From Anaeromyxobacter sp. PSR-1 (GTDB lineage: Bacteria; Myxococcota; Myxococcia; Myxococcales; Anaeromyxobacteraceae), in the NCBI RefSeq assembly GCF_000964525.1, contig NZ_BAZG01000026.1, forward strand, positions 1-38,795: a stretch of 38,795 bases of DNA, given 5' to 3'. The translations under genes and the position numbers were made by a program. The notes under the pieces were generated by a model. That model saw only the letters and a program-made list of their open reading frames with translations, had not been told where the DNA came from and made no database searches. Shown piece after piece: positions 16,159 to 26,155 of this stretch (position 1 is the first letter of the stretch; each line of letters opens with the position of its first letter).

Positions 16159-17100
16159 TCAGCGCGCCCCGATCGCGCGCTCGGACAGCGTCCAGAGGCG
16201 CTCGGCGGCCGCCCGGTCCAGCGCCCACGCGGCCACGCCGTCCACCGTGCTCGTGCCGTCGTGGGGCAGCGCCTCGTTGCAGTCCTCGAAGTATCGACCG
16301 CCCACCCCCTCCAGCAGCGGCGCGGTGGCGAGCAGGACCGAGGTCGCCGCCCCCTGCTCCGGCGTCTTCAGGGACCTCCCGGCCTTGCGGAAGCGCTCGG
16401 CCGCCTGCGCCATGTACGTCGCCCCGCCCAGGTGCCGCTGCAGGTTCGTCGCGATCCCGCCCGGCATGAGGGCATTGGAGGTGATGCCGTCGTCGCGCCA
16501 GCGCGCCGTGGCCTCGACCGCGAACAGCACGTTCGCGGTCTTCGACTGGCCGTAGGCGGACCACGGCTCGTAGGGGCGGCGCTCGAAGTGGAGGTCGTCG
16601 AACACCACCGGCGAGCGGACGTGCGCGCAAGAGCTCACCGAGACCACCCGGGCGCCGCCCGCGGCGGAGAGCGCCGGGCGCAGCCCGGCCGCCAGCGCGA
16701 AGTGGCCGAGGTGGTTGGTGGCGAGCTGCAGCTCCCAGCCGTCGCGCGTGTGCTGTTCCGGGCAGGCCATCACCCCGGCGTTGTTGACGAGCACGTGGAG
16801 CGGGCCGGTCCACGCGGCGACGAACGCGCGCACCGACGCCAGGTCGGCGAGATCGAGCGGCCGCGCCGTCACCCGGCCGTTTCCGGTGGTCCGGGTGATG
16901 TCCGCGGCGACGCGTGCCCCGGCGGCGGCGTCGCGCACCGCGAGGACGACCTCGGCCCCGGCGCCGGCCAGGGCCCGCGCGGTCTCGACGCCGATGCCCG
17001 AGGCGCCGCCGGTCACGACGATCCGCTTGCCGGAGAGGTCGAGGCCGCGCACGACGTCCGCGGCGGTGGAGGTGGCGTCGAAGGGGGTGGTGATCCGCAT
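16159..17100 (-). CDS. SDR family oxidoreductase
   Basis: A 313-residue short-chain dehydrogenase from an ATG at 17100. It has TGGASGIG (30-37), NNAG (106-109), Asn129, a catalytic Ser at 156/157, and Tyr183 with Lys187 in AYGQSK. The family reduces or oxidises carbonyl/alcohol groups with NAD(P)(H); the closest-looking group is the retinol-dehydrogenase-like SDRs, often annotated simply as oxidoreductases. It is the first gene after the divergent TetR regulator, with two operator-like palindromes in between, so it is likely induced by a small molecule sensed by that regulator, perhaps its own substrate. Confidence 0.93.
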   Translation of the reverse strand: MRITTPFDATSTAADVVRGLDLSGKRIVVTGGASGIGVETARALAGAGAEVVLAVRDAAAGARVAADITRTTGNGRVTARPLDLADLASVRAFVAAWTGPLHVLVNNAGVMACPEQHTRDGWELQLATNHLGHFALAAGLRPALSAAGGARVVSVSSCAHVRSPVVFDDLHFERRPYEPWSAYGQSKTANVLFAVEATARWRDDGITSNALMPGGIATNLQRHLGGATYMAQAAERFRKAGRSLKTPEQGAATSVLLATAPLLEGVGGRYFEDCNEALPHDGTSTVDGVAAWALDRAAAERLWTLSERAIGAR

Positions 17101-17141
17101 GGAAGAACCTCGGTGAAGGAGGGGGTCAGCTGCTATGATCG

Positions 17142-17199
17142 AACCGGAGGCCCCTCCGGTTCGGTGAGCCTCTTAACCGGAGGCCCCTCCGGTTTGCAA
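17142..17199 (-). promoter_or_regulatory. SDR promoter with two identical operator palindromes
   Basis: AACCGGAGG-CC-CCTCCGGTT occurs twice, at 17142-17161 and 17175-17194, identical over 20 bp and 33 bp apart centre to centre (about three helical turns). On the minus strand a TTGCAA -35 (17199-17194) and a weak TTAAGA -10 (17176-17171) are spaced by exactly 17 bp, and that spacer is the second palindrome. On the plus strand a TATGAT (17134-17139) could serve the regulator gene and would start transcription in the first palindrome. This is the expected layout for a TetR repressor controlling itself and its divergent target. Confidence 0.8.
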
Positions 17200-17237
17200 G
17201 CCGTGCGCGCAGTCCCGCGAGAGGAGGTCGCTTTTCC

Positions 17238-17900
17238 GTGAGGAGCCCAGAGCCCACCCGGCGCAAGGACGCCCAGCGCAACCGCGAGCGGCTGCTCGCC
17301 GAGGCCGTGGCAGCCTTCACGCAGGATCCCGAGGCCTCGCTCGACGGGATCGCGCGCGCCGCGGGGGTCGGCATCGGCACGCTGTACCGCCACTTCCCCA
17401 CCCGCGAGGCGCTCGTGGAGGCGGCGTACCGGGCCGAGCTGGCGAAGCTGTGCGCGTCCGCGGAGGAGCTGCGGCGGGCGCACCCGCCCGACGTGGCGCT
17501 CCGGCGCTGGATGGACCGCTTCCTCGACTACGCCATCGCCAAGCAGGGCATGGCCGGCGCGCTCCGCGCCGTGGTCGCGGCCGGCGGCAACCCGTTCTCC
17601 GAAAGCCGCGCGCACATGACCGCGGCGCTCACCTCGCTGCTGCGCGCGGGGGTCGAGGCCGGCGTCCTGCGCGACGACGTCGAGGCCGAGGACGTGCTCA
17701 CCGGCCTCGGCGGGATGATGTTCGCGCTGCGCGCCGAGGACAAGCGCGCACAGGCGGGCCGGCTGGCCGACCTGCTCCTCGACGCGCTTCGCTTCGGCGC
17801 CCACGCCGGCGCGGCCTCCCGCCCAGGGTCGCGCCCGGCTTCCCGCCCGGCCCCGGCGCGGACGCCGAAGCCCGCCGCGCCGCGGCGGCCGCGGAGATAG
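17238..17900 (+). CDS. TetR-family transcriptional repressor
   Basis: A 220-residue protein from a GTG at 17238 with AGGAGGT upstream. The N-terminal helix-turn-helix (about residues 12-60) reads RNRERLLAEAVAAF...LDGIARAAGVGIGTLYRHFPTREALVEAAY, the standard TetR pattern. The C-terminal ligand domain (about 65-185) resembles the common family with FLDYAIAKQGMAGALRAVV. The last 30 residues are a Pro/Arg/Ala-rich tail that is probably disordered. It is transcribed away from two SDR genes and probably represses both them and itself by binding the paired palindromes between them. The inducer is unknown. Confidence 0.93.
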   Translation: MRSPEPTRRKDAQRNRERLLAEAVAAFTQDPEASLDGIARAAGVGIGTLYRHFPTREALVEAAYRAELAKLCASAEELRRAHPPDVALRRWMDRFLDYAIAKQGMAGALRAVVAAGGNPFSESRAHMTAALTSLLRAGVEAGVLRDDVEAEDVLTGLGGMMFALRAEDKRAQAGRLADLLLDALRFGAHAGAASRPGSRPASRPAPARTPKPAAPRRPRR

Positions 17901-17992
17901 CCCGCCGATAGCCCACCGTCCGCGGTCCATTCCGCGGCCCAGGAACGGTGCCCCGCCAGCCATCCGGCAGGATGTAGGGACGACGCGCCCGG

Positions 17993-19739
17993 TCAGCACG
18001 GCCTCGCCGCCGCGCCATCGGCGCCGACGCTGCCGCACGTGCCGTTCGTGGCTCGCCGGTGCGGCCCTGCCCAGAGCCTCCCGCCCAGCAGCCACACCAG
18101 CTCCCCCGGCGCGCGCCCCAGCACCGCGAGGAAGCCGCCGTGGATGCAGCGCAGGTGGTGGAACACGCACAGGCCGACCAGGCTCTCCGGGTCGTCGCTG
18201 CCGCCGAGCGAGCGGAAGTCGATGTGGTGCGCGTGCGCCGCGCGCCGGCTGCAGCCCGGCACCTTGCACCAGCCCGAGTCGCGCTCGCGGATGCGCCGCG
18301 AACGCGTTCGTGAGCGCCCCGGCGCGTCGCCCCAGGTCACGAGGAAGTGGAAGGCGATGACCGAAAGGCACGTCCCGGTGGAGAGCGCGGGCCCGTGCTG
18401 CTCCCGGACCGAGGCGATGGCCGCCGCGAGCAGCACCGCCACCCCGCGCGGCAGGGGCGCGACCAGCTTCCCCCGCGCACGCAGCTGCCCCTCGCGCTCG
18501 CCCTCCACCTCGCGGCGCAGCGCGACGCAGGTGGCGTCCAGCGCCCGCGGGATCCACTGCGCGATGTCCGGCTCCTCGAGCCGCGCCAGCACCCGAAGCT
18601 TCTCGTAGGAGACGCCCCGCCGCCGCGCCTCCTCCAGCGCCGGGGACGCCGCCAGCCGCGCCTCGAGCGCCACGCGCTGCTCCACCGCCCGTGCCGGCAG
18701 CCCAAGCCGCTCCTCCACGTACTCGCGGAAGCTGCCGTAGCCGGAGAGCCGGTGCATCCCGCTCCGCTTCACCGCGTGCCCGCACCGTCCGATGAGCCGA
18801 TCCCACCCCGCCCGGCACTCCGCCAGCGCGCGCAGGCGCGCGTCGAGCTCTTGTGCGGTCAGGCCATCATCGAGGGAGAGGTCCGGCGCGGCCACGGGCG
18901 GAACGTCCGGCAGGTCCGCCCAGCCGCTCGGCCCCAGGCTCGACATCGAGCGCCGCCCCGTCGACGCGTCGTCGCGCGCCCGGAACCCCGGCCCCAGCGG
19001 CCGCGTCTCGTCGGCATCCGGATCGCCCGGATGCTCCGCCAGGTACTCCTGCGCCAGCGCCTCGAGCTGCTCGATCCGGCTGGACTCCGGCCGCTGCACG
19101 CGGGCGAGCGAGAGCGCCTCGTCCAGCACCCGCCGCTCCTCCGGCGGCAGCTGCGTGCGCAGCTCGACCCACGCCTCGTCCTCGTCGGCGACGACAGCGC
19201 CGCCGGGCGCGTCGCCCGACGCGTCGTCCCGTGCCCTCGCTGCCCGGACGGCCGCCTCCAGCCCCCGCACCGATTCCCCACCGGCGCGCTCGACCCACGC
19301 CGCCTCCGCGTCGCCGACGGCGACGGCCAGGATCGTCTCCCCCGCGCGCAGCCGGACCCGCCCCGAGCGCAACGCCTCCGGAGCAGCGGCCGGTCCGGCA
19401 ACCCTGCACCCAGCCGCGCCAGGTTCTCGGCCGCGCGCTTCCCCAGGTCGAGCGCCTCGCGGGCGTAGTCGTCGAAGTGACAGCCCAGCGCCGCCAGCCG
19501 GTCGCCCCGCTTCAGCGCCGCGAGCCCCTCGGCCAGCTCGACGTCGATGCACCCGCGCACCCGCGCCGCCCAGACGAGGAGCTGCTCGCCCAGGTCCCCC
19601 TCGAGCTCGCCCCCGCGGAACCACGCCTCGATCTCGGCGGGCGTGAACGGCGGCAACTCGACCCGCGGCGGCGCGTGCCTCGCCAGCGCCGCTCCAGCGC
19701 GGCGGTGTCCAATCCGGCGGTGGCGAGCGCGCGACCCAT
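17993..19739 (-). pseudogene. HNH endonuclease-like gene broken by two frameshifts
   Basis: The C-terminal half is open and carries an HNH nuclease motif: CKVPGCSRRAAHAHHIDF followed by LVGLCVFHHLRCIHGG. The N-terminal part continues only if the frame changes twice. Starting with MGRALATAGLDTAALERR (ATG at 19739), the reading must shift near 19683-19690 to reach ELPPFTPAEIEAWFRGG, and again near 19376-19381 to reach EALRSGRVRLRAGE. In both places a single missing base explains the shift: restoring one C or G gives smooth sequence. The intact product would be about 580 residues, like the DUF222-type HNH proteins that are multicopy in many high-GC genomes. Decay or assembly errors in G/C runs are both possible. 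Function in the host is unknown. Confidence 0.75.
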
Positions 19740-20013
19740 TGCGCGATCATTGCGCACGGGTCTGACACCTTGAGTGAGCGGCAGCGACCGTCATCGCCCT
19801 CCGGCACAATCGAAAGACGTCGGGAACGCCAGGGGGACGGGTGAGTATCGCCAAGGCGGCGACGAGCCCCTCCCCACCGGGGCCTGCGTCATGCATCGCC
19901 CCCATGCCGTTGAGCCCGTACGCGGCGGCTTCCATGACTGAAGGTGAGGTTCCAAGTTCCTCGGGCGATCGGCCGCACGCGGAGTGTGCACCGGCCTCGC
20001 ATGGGGGAGCCGA
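19740..20013 (+). other. Upstream region of the acyl-ligase cassette
   Basis: About 270 bp between the broken HNH gene and the ligase. It is less GC-rich than its surroundings. I see no convincing -35/-10 pair: candidates include TTGAGC near 19913 with a poor -10. No RNA gene or strong hairpin is recognised. A GGGGGAG ribosome site ends the region. Confidence 0.35.
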
Positions 20014-21716
<1,703 letters not shown>

Positions 21717-21720
<4 letters not shown>

Positions 21721-21959
21721 TCTCCGAGCGTCTGAAGCGAGTCATCCTGCGCGAGCTCGAGCTGGAGGAGTTCCCGCTCACCGCCGACACCGTGGCCGCC
21801 GACGTCCCGGGCTGGGACTCGCTGTCGCACGTCCGGGTGATCGACGCCGTGGAGGCCGAGTTCCAGCTCCGGTTCCGCAGCCTCGAGATCCTGCGCGTCC
21901 GGAGCGTGGGCGACCTGCAGCGGCTCATCGACGCCAGGCAGCTCGGGAGGACGGCGTGA
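21717..21959 (+). CDS. Acyl carrier protein
   Basis: An 80-residue acidic protein from a GTG at 21717 that overlaps the ligase stop by 4 bases. It has the carrier signature PGWDSLSHVRVIDAVEAEF, with Ser35 as the 4'-phosphopantetheine attachment site, and the downstream helix LQRLIDARQ. The sequence is more like stand-alone carriers of secondary metabolism or surface modification (WDSL) than the housekeeping fatty-acid ACP. It would receive an acyl group from the upstream AMP ligase and present it to the membrane acyltransferase that follows, whose start also overlaps this gene (GTGA at 21956-21959). Confidence 0.93.
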
Positions 21960-23050
21960 CGCCGACGCCGCCCGGCCACTCCGCGGCCGCGGTGGCGCTC
22001 TCCGGCGCGGCGGTCATCCCCGGGCGCGCAGAGCGGCTCGCGTCGCTCCGCCTCGGCGCGATCTCGCTGGTGGTCCTCATCCACACCAGCGTGGGCCCGG
22101 CGAACCCGGCGTTCGCCGAGGCGAGCGAGGGCGCCCGCGCGCTCTCGGCCGTCGGCTACCGCCTCGCCTCGTGCCTCGCCGTCCCCGTCTTCCTGCTGGT
22201 CGCCTTCATGGGCATGCACCCGCGCACCGGCGGAGCGCGTACCTACCGGAAGACGCTCGCCACCCGCTGCCTGCGACTCGCCGCCCCGTTCCTCTTTTGG
22301 ACCGCGGTCTATGGCGGCGTGAAGCTCGCATCCGGCAGCGTGGCACTCACGCCGCGCCTCCTCGCCGAGTACCTCGTGCTCGGCGGCGCCGCCGCACACC
22401 TCTACTTCCTCCCGCTGCTCGCGGCGCTCACCGCGCTCCTCCCGCTCTGGCTCGCCATCGCCCGCCGCCCCGCCCTGGCGGTCGCGACGTGCCTCGCCCT
22501 CCCGGTTGCCGCGTCCTACGCAGTGGAGGCACTCCGCCCCGACGATCCCTGGCGGCAGGCCGCGTTCGGCCTCCTCGGCACCGCGTGCTACGCCGTGGCG
22601 GGGCTCGCGCTGGTGGAGCGGTGGCGCGGATGGGAGCCGCCGGCCCCGTACCGCGCGCTCCTGGCCTGGGCTGCGGCCGCGCTGGCGCTGCTCGCCGCCG
22701 GAGTGCTCGCGGGCCACGCGCTGGAGGAGGCGCGCGCCTCCGCGGCGCTGTCTCCAGCCCTCGCCGCGCGCACCGCGCGGGTGGTGTTCCCGCTCGCCAC
22801 CGCGGTGGCGCTGCTCGCCTCTCGCCTGCGCCCGCCCGCGTGGACGGTGGGCGTCGCCCCGCTCGCGTTCGGCGTCTACCTCGTCCACCCGTTCCTCGCG
22901 AAGGGGGCGGTCCTGGCCACGCGCCACGTGGACCTGCTCCGCGGGAGCGATCTGCTCCTGGGCCCCACGCTCGGCCTCGGGGTGCTCGCCGCCAGCACGG
23001 CGCTCGTGCTCTGGCTCATGGGAACCCCGCTGCGCCGCGTGCTGGCCTGA
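21956..23050 (+). CDS. Acyltransferase-3 membrane protein of the carrier cassette
   Basis: A 364-residue protein from a GTG at 21956 overlapping the ACP stop. It has about ten transmembrane helices and the AT3 signature Arg32-x10-His43 in RLGAISLVVLIHTS, plus a conserved-looking AFGVYLVHPF near the C-terminus. AT3 enzymes acylate sugars, lipids or peptides on the cell surface, normally from acyl-CoA. Here the tight coupling to a ligase and carrier suggests the donor is acyl-ACP, reminiscent in logic of the Dlt system (DltA ligase, DltC carrier, DltB membrane transferase), although the transferase family differs. No glycan or lipid biosynthesis gene is adjacent to name the acceptor. Confidence 0.87.
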   Translation: MTPTPPGHSAAAVALSGAAVIPGRAERLASLRLGAISLVVLIHTSVGPANPAFAEASEGARALSAVGYRLASCLAVPVFLLVAFMGMHPRTGGARTYRKTLATRCLRLAAPFLFWTAVYGGVKLASGSVALTPRLLAEYLVLGGAAAHLYFLPLLAALTALLPLWLAIARRPALAVATCLALPVAASYAVEALRPDDPWRQAAFGLLGTACYAVAGLALVERWRGWEPPAPYRALLAWAAAALALLAAGVLAGHALEEARASAALSPALAARTARVVFPLATAVALLASRLRPPAWTVGVAPLAFGVYLVHPFLAKGAVLATRHVDLLRGSDLLLGPTLGLGVLAASTALVLWLMGTPLRRVLA

Positions 23051-23068
23051 ACGCACGCGACCGCCGCG

Positions 23069-23786
23069 CGAGCCGTCGCGTCGCGTCGATCCACCATCAC
23101 CGGCTCGTAAGGAGGCAACGCATCAGCCGAGGCTCGAGCGAATCCGCTCGTACACCTCCGAGGTGGCCACCACCAGGGTCGCCGAGCCGATGACTGCCGC
23201 GTTCAACGCCCCCATGGAGAGAACGGTCGAGAGGGATAGCCTGGCCTTGAAGGCCCTCCGCAGCATGACGAGCTCCGCTGCGGTGTTCACGATCACGACG
23301 ACCACTGCGTGGGCCGCGAGCGCCGGCAAGGCGAATCCCCACGAGCCACCCAGCAAGAAGCCCGCCACGGGCCCGACCATCAGGACTGAGCCCTTCACGG
23401 CGAGGGTCGGCCAGATGCTCCGCGGCCACGTGCGCGAGGTTGCGTACCGCACCATGGGCCACGCTCCTCCCAGCATGAGGAGGAGTGCCCACCAGCTCCA
23501 GACGTGCTCCGCCACGAGCCCTGGGACGTTCACGACCTCCGCGTTCGCGCTGCAAGGGAGACCGACCAGAGCAACGCATGCCACCCACCGCGGCGGATAC
23601 GCCGACGCGAGCGTCCTCGCCGAGTTCGCGTTTCGACGTCGACCCATGGCATCCCCCCCCCGCGCGCAGTGGGTGCTGTCTGCACTGCGGGTCCGAGGAC
23701 ACGCTACGTGACGGATCGTCCAAAGCCAAGCAGCGCCGCCCGCCCCCGTACCGCACGCCCGGCCGTGACCGAGCCGTCGCGTCGCG
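23069..23786. repeat. 17-bp direct repeat flanking an orphan gene
   Basis: CGAGCCGTCGCGTCGCG occurs at 23069-23085 and again, identical and in the same orientation, at 23770-23786. The pair brackets the orphan membrane protein gene with 684 bp in between. Direct repeats of this size can mark an insertion or deletion by recombination. The sequence is built of CG-rich steps common in this genome, so chance is not excluded. Confidence 0.5.
23123..23647 (-). CDS. Orphan integral membrane protein, unknown function
   Basis: A 174-residue frame from an ATG at 23647 with a G-rich ribosome site. I do not recognise a family. The N-terminus has a basic stretch and a hydrophobic segment ending CSANA (about 22-36), which may be a signal peptide. 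Three or four further hydrophobic segments follow (about 49-63, 84-102, 104-125, 143-162), with a charged loop MLRRAFKARLS before the last one. Base composition is about 65-68% GC in the lines counted, lower than nearby core genes. It lies between 17-bp direct repeats and next to REP-like hairpins, which suggests recent arrival or rapid divergence. It is convergent with the AT3 gene. Confidence 0.65.
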   Translation of the reverse strand: MGRRRNANSARTLASAYPPRWVACVALVGLPCSANAEVVNVPGLVAEHVWSWWALLLMLGGAWPMVRYATSRTWPRSIWPTLAVKGSVLMVGPVAGFLLGGSWGFALPALAAHAVVVVIVNTAAELVMLRRAFKARLSLSTVLSMGALNAAVIGSATLVVATSEVYERIRSSLG

Positions 23787-23789
23787 CGC

Positions 23790-23887
23790 CCGCTCGCCCT
23801 TCGACGAGCTCAGGGCGAGCGGAACCTCATGCGCCGGGCGGTCCTGTTCTTCCTCCGCTCGTGGTGAGCCTGTCGAACCACGAGCGG
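23790..23887. repeat. Inverted pair of REP-like hairpins
   Basis: Two palindromic units face each other. Unit 1 has 11-bp arms at 23790-23800 and 23812-23822 (CCGCTCGCCCT / AGGGCGAGCGG) around an 11-nt loop TCGACGAGCTC. Unit 2 has 11-bp arms at 23855-23865 and 23877-23887 (CCGCTCGTGGT / ACCACGAGCGG) around GAGCCTGTCGA. Read on the other strand, the second loop is TCGACAGGCTC, matching the first in 9 of 11 bases. The same arm/loop size, shared outer sequence and opposite orientation are typical of bacterial REP/BIME elements mobilised by RAYT transposases. No RAYT gene is in the window. They lie in the gap between the orphan gene and the end of egtD. Confidence 0.8.
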
Positions 23888-23933
23888 CGAGGGCGGCCCT
23901 CACCGGCACCGAGCGAAGCGATCTGCCCCGCCC

Positions 23934-24908
23934 CTACCCCGCCCGCCGGTACAGCCGCATCGAGAACCAGGCGCGGTCGTCGGCCCAGGCGCGCTCGAGC
24001 TGCCAGCCGGCGATGGCGGCGAGCGTGTCGAACGCGCGCGGCTCCCACTTGTACGCGCTCTCGGTGTGGATGGTCTCGCCCTCGCGGAACGTGAACGGGG
24101 CGCCGGCCACGTGGACGACCTGCGCCTGCAGGCTCTCGAGGTGCATCTCGACGCGCGACAGGCGCGGGTCCCACAGCGAGCGGTGCCGGAACTGCGAGAG
24201 GCGGAAGTCGCCCTCCAGCTCGCGGTCGATCCGGGCGAGCAGGTTCAGGTCGAACGCGGCGGTGATCCCGCGGGCGTCGTCGTAGGCGCGCTCCAGCGTG
24301 CCGGCGTCCTTGGGCAGGTCGAGGCCGAGCAGCAGCCCGCCGCCGGGGCCGGCGTCGCGGGCCATGCGGCGCAGGAGGGCCACCGCCTCGGGCGGATCGA
24401 AGTTCCCGATGGTGGACCCGGGGAAGAACGCCAGGCGGCGCGCGCACGGCAGGTCGAGGCCGGGCAGCGCCATCGGCTCGGTGAAGTCCGCCACGACGGG
24501 CCGCACCGGCAGGCCGGGGAAGCGCGCCTCGAGCTGCCGCGCCGCCTCGGCGAGCGCCTCGCCGGCGATGTCCACCGGCACGAACGCGGCCGGCCGGTCC
24601 AGCGCGGCGAGCAGGAGCTGCGTCTTCCGCCCCGAGCCGACGCCGTACTCGAACACCAGCGCGTCCGGGCCGATCGCCTCGCCGACCTCCGGCGCGTGGC
24701 GCTCCAGGATCCGCAGCTCGGTGCGCGCCGGGTAGTACTCCGGCTGCTCGCAGATGAGCTCGTACAGCGCCGAGCCGCGCGCGTCGTACAGCCACTTCGG
24801 CGGGATGCCCTTCCGCGGCGCCGCCAGGCCGCGCAGCACGTCGTCCAGGAACCGGTCCGCCTCCGTCCGCTGCGCGATCCCGCTCTCCGCCTCTCCCAGT
24901 CCGATCAC
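23934..24908 (-). CDS. egtD: L-histidine N-alpha-methyltransferase (ergothioneine)
   Basis: A 324-residue protein from a GTG at 24908 that overlaps the egtB stop (GTGA, 24905-24908). It uses SAM to trimethylate histidine to hercynine, the first step of ergothioneine synthesis. Diagnostic DUF2260/EgtD segments are present: PKWLYDARGSALYELICEQP then EYYPARTE (36-64), the SAM site FEYGVGSGRKTQ (87-98), VPVDIA (110-115), FPGSTIGNF, and a C-terminal TESAYKW. The length is normal and no key motif is missing. Coupling to egtB gives the two core enzymes of the pathway in one operon. Confidence 0.95.
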   Translation of the reverse strand: MIGLGEAESGIAQRTEADRFLDDVLRGLAAPRKGIPPKWLYDARGSALYELICEQPEYYPARTELRILERHAPEVGEAIGPDALVFEYGVGSGRKTQLLLAALDRPAAFVPVDIAGEALAEAARQLEARFPGLPVRPVVADFTEPMALPGLDLPCARRLAFFPGSTIGNFDPPEAVALLRRMARDAGPGGGLLLGLDLPKDAGTLERAYDDARGITAAFDLNLLARIDRELEGDFRLSQFRHRSLWDPRLSRVEMHLESLQAQVVHVAGAPFTFREGETIHTESAYKWEPRAFDTLAAIAGWQLERAWADDRAWFSMRLYRRAG

Positions 24909-26155
24909 AGATCCCTCGCGAGCCGGACGCCGGTGAACTGCCACCGGGCGTCCGGGTGGAAGAAGTTGCGGTAGCTCGCGCGCAGGTGGCGCCGCGGCGA
25001 CGCGCAGGACCCTCCGCGCAGCACCTGCTGCCCCACCATGAACTTCCCGTTGTACTCGCCCAGCGCGCCCGCGGCCGGGCGGTACCCCGGGTACGGACCG
25101 TACGCGCTCGCGGTCCACTCCCAGACGTCGCCGAGCAGCTGGCGCGCCCCGCGGCCCGGCGTGGCGGCGGCGGGGTGGAGCCGGCCGTCCTCGGCGAAGG
25201 TGCCGTCGCCGCCCTCGCACGCCTGGGCGTGCGCCTCCCACTCCGCCTCGGTGGGGAGGCGCGCGCCGGCGAAGCGCGCGTACGCGTCGGCCTCGTACCA
25301 GGAGACGTGCGCGACCGCCTCGGCCGGATCGAGCGGCCGTGCTCCACCCAACGTGAACTGGAGCCAGCCGTCGCCGTCCGGGATCCAGTGCAGCGGCGCG
25401 GTCCACCCGTGCCGGTGCACCGCGTCCCAGCCCTCCGACATCCACAGGTCGGGCCGGCGGTAGCCGTCGGCGTCGATGAACTCCAGCCACTCGCCGCAGG
25501 TCACCGGGCGCGTGGCGAGCGCGTGCGGCGGCACCAGCGCGGCGTGGCGCGGCCGCTCGTGGTCGAACGCGAAGCCCTCGGCGCCGGCACCCAGCTCCAC
25601 GCGGCCGCCGGGGTGCCCCAGCCAGCCGAGGCGCGGCGCCGGCCCGGACGCGGGCGGCGGCGGGGCGGGCGCGTAGGCGGGCCGGAGCGGGCTCGCCGAG
25701 AACGCGTGCTTCAGGTCGGTGAGCAGGAGCTCCTGGTGCTGCTCCTCGTGCGCGATCCCCAGCTCCACCACGTCCAGCAGCGCCGGGTCGCGGGCGCGCG
25801 CGAGCGCCGCGTCGAGCCGCGCGTCGATCTCGGCGCGGTAGCGCAGCACCTCGTCGAGCGGCGGGCGCGAGAGCAGGCCGCGCTCCGGCCGCGGCTGCCG
25901 TGGCCCCATCGCCTCGTAGTAGGAGTTGAACAGGTAGCCGTACGCAGGGTGGAAGGGCCGATGCGCGCGCTCGGCGCGCGCCAGCACGAACGTCTCGAAG
26001 AACCAAGTGGTGTGGCCGAGGTGCCACTTGGCCGGGCTCGCGTCCGGCATCGACTGCAGCATCGCGTCTTCGGGGGTGAGCCGGGCGGCCAGCGCGGCCG
26101 TGGCCCTCCGCACCTCGGCGGCGCGCGCGCGCAAGCCGGCGGCGCGGGCGTCCAC
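24905..26155 (-). CDS. egtB: Ergothioneine sulfoxide synthase EgtB
   Basis: A 416-residue protein. The GTG at 26155 is chosen for its GGAGGG upstream; a GTG at 26224 lacks a ribosome site. The N-terminal DinB-like domain carries the iron ligands: HLGHTTWFFE (His48) and HEEQH (His136, His140). The C-terminal formylglycine-enzyme-like domain has GDVWEWTAS and LRGGSCAS near the end. EgtB is a non-haem iron enzyme that uses oxygen to join hercynine to a sulfur donor (gamma-glutamylcysteine in the mycobacterial type, cysteine in others). No egtC amidohydrolase or egtE lyase gene lies nearby, so the donor type cannot be read from context. It is divergent from the MutS-like gene. Confidence 0.95.
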   Translation of the reverse strand: MDARAAGLRARAAEVRRATAALAARLTPEDAMLQSMPDASPAKWHLGHTTWFFETFVLARAERAHRPFHPAYGYLFNSYYEAMGPRQPRPERGLLSRPPLDEVLRYRAEIDARLDAALARARDPALLDVVELGIAHEEQHQELLLTDLKHAFSASPLRPAYAPAPPPPASGPAPRLGWLGHPGGRVELGAGAEGFAFDHERPRHAALVPPHALATRPVTCGEWLEFIDADGYRRPDLWMSEGWDAVHRHGWTAPLHWIPDGDGWLQFTLGGARPLDPAEAVAHVSWYEADAYARFAGARLPTEAEWEAHAQACEGGDGTFAEDGRLHPAAATPGRGARQLLGDVWEWTASAYGPYPGYRPAAGALGEYNGKFMVGQQVLRGGSCASPRRHLRASYRNFFHPDARWQFTGVRLARDL

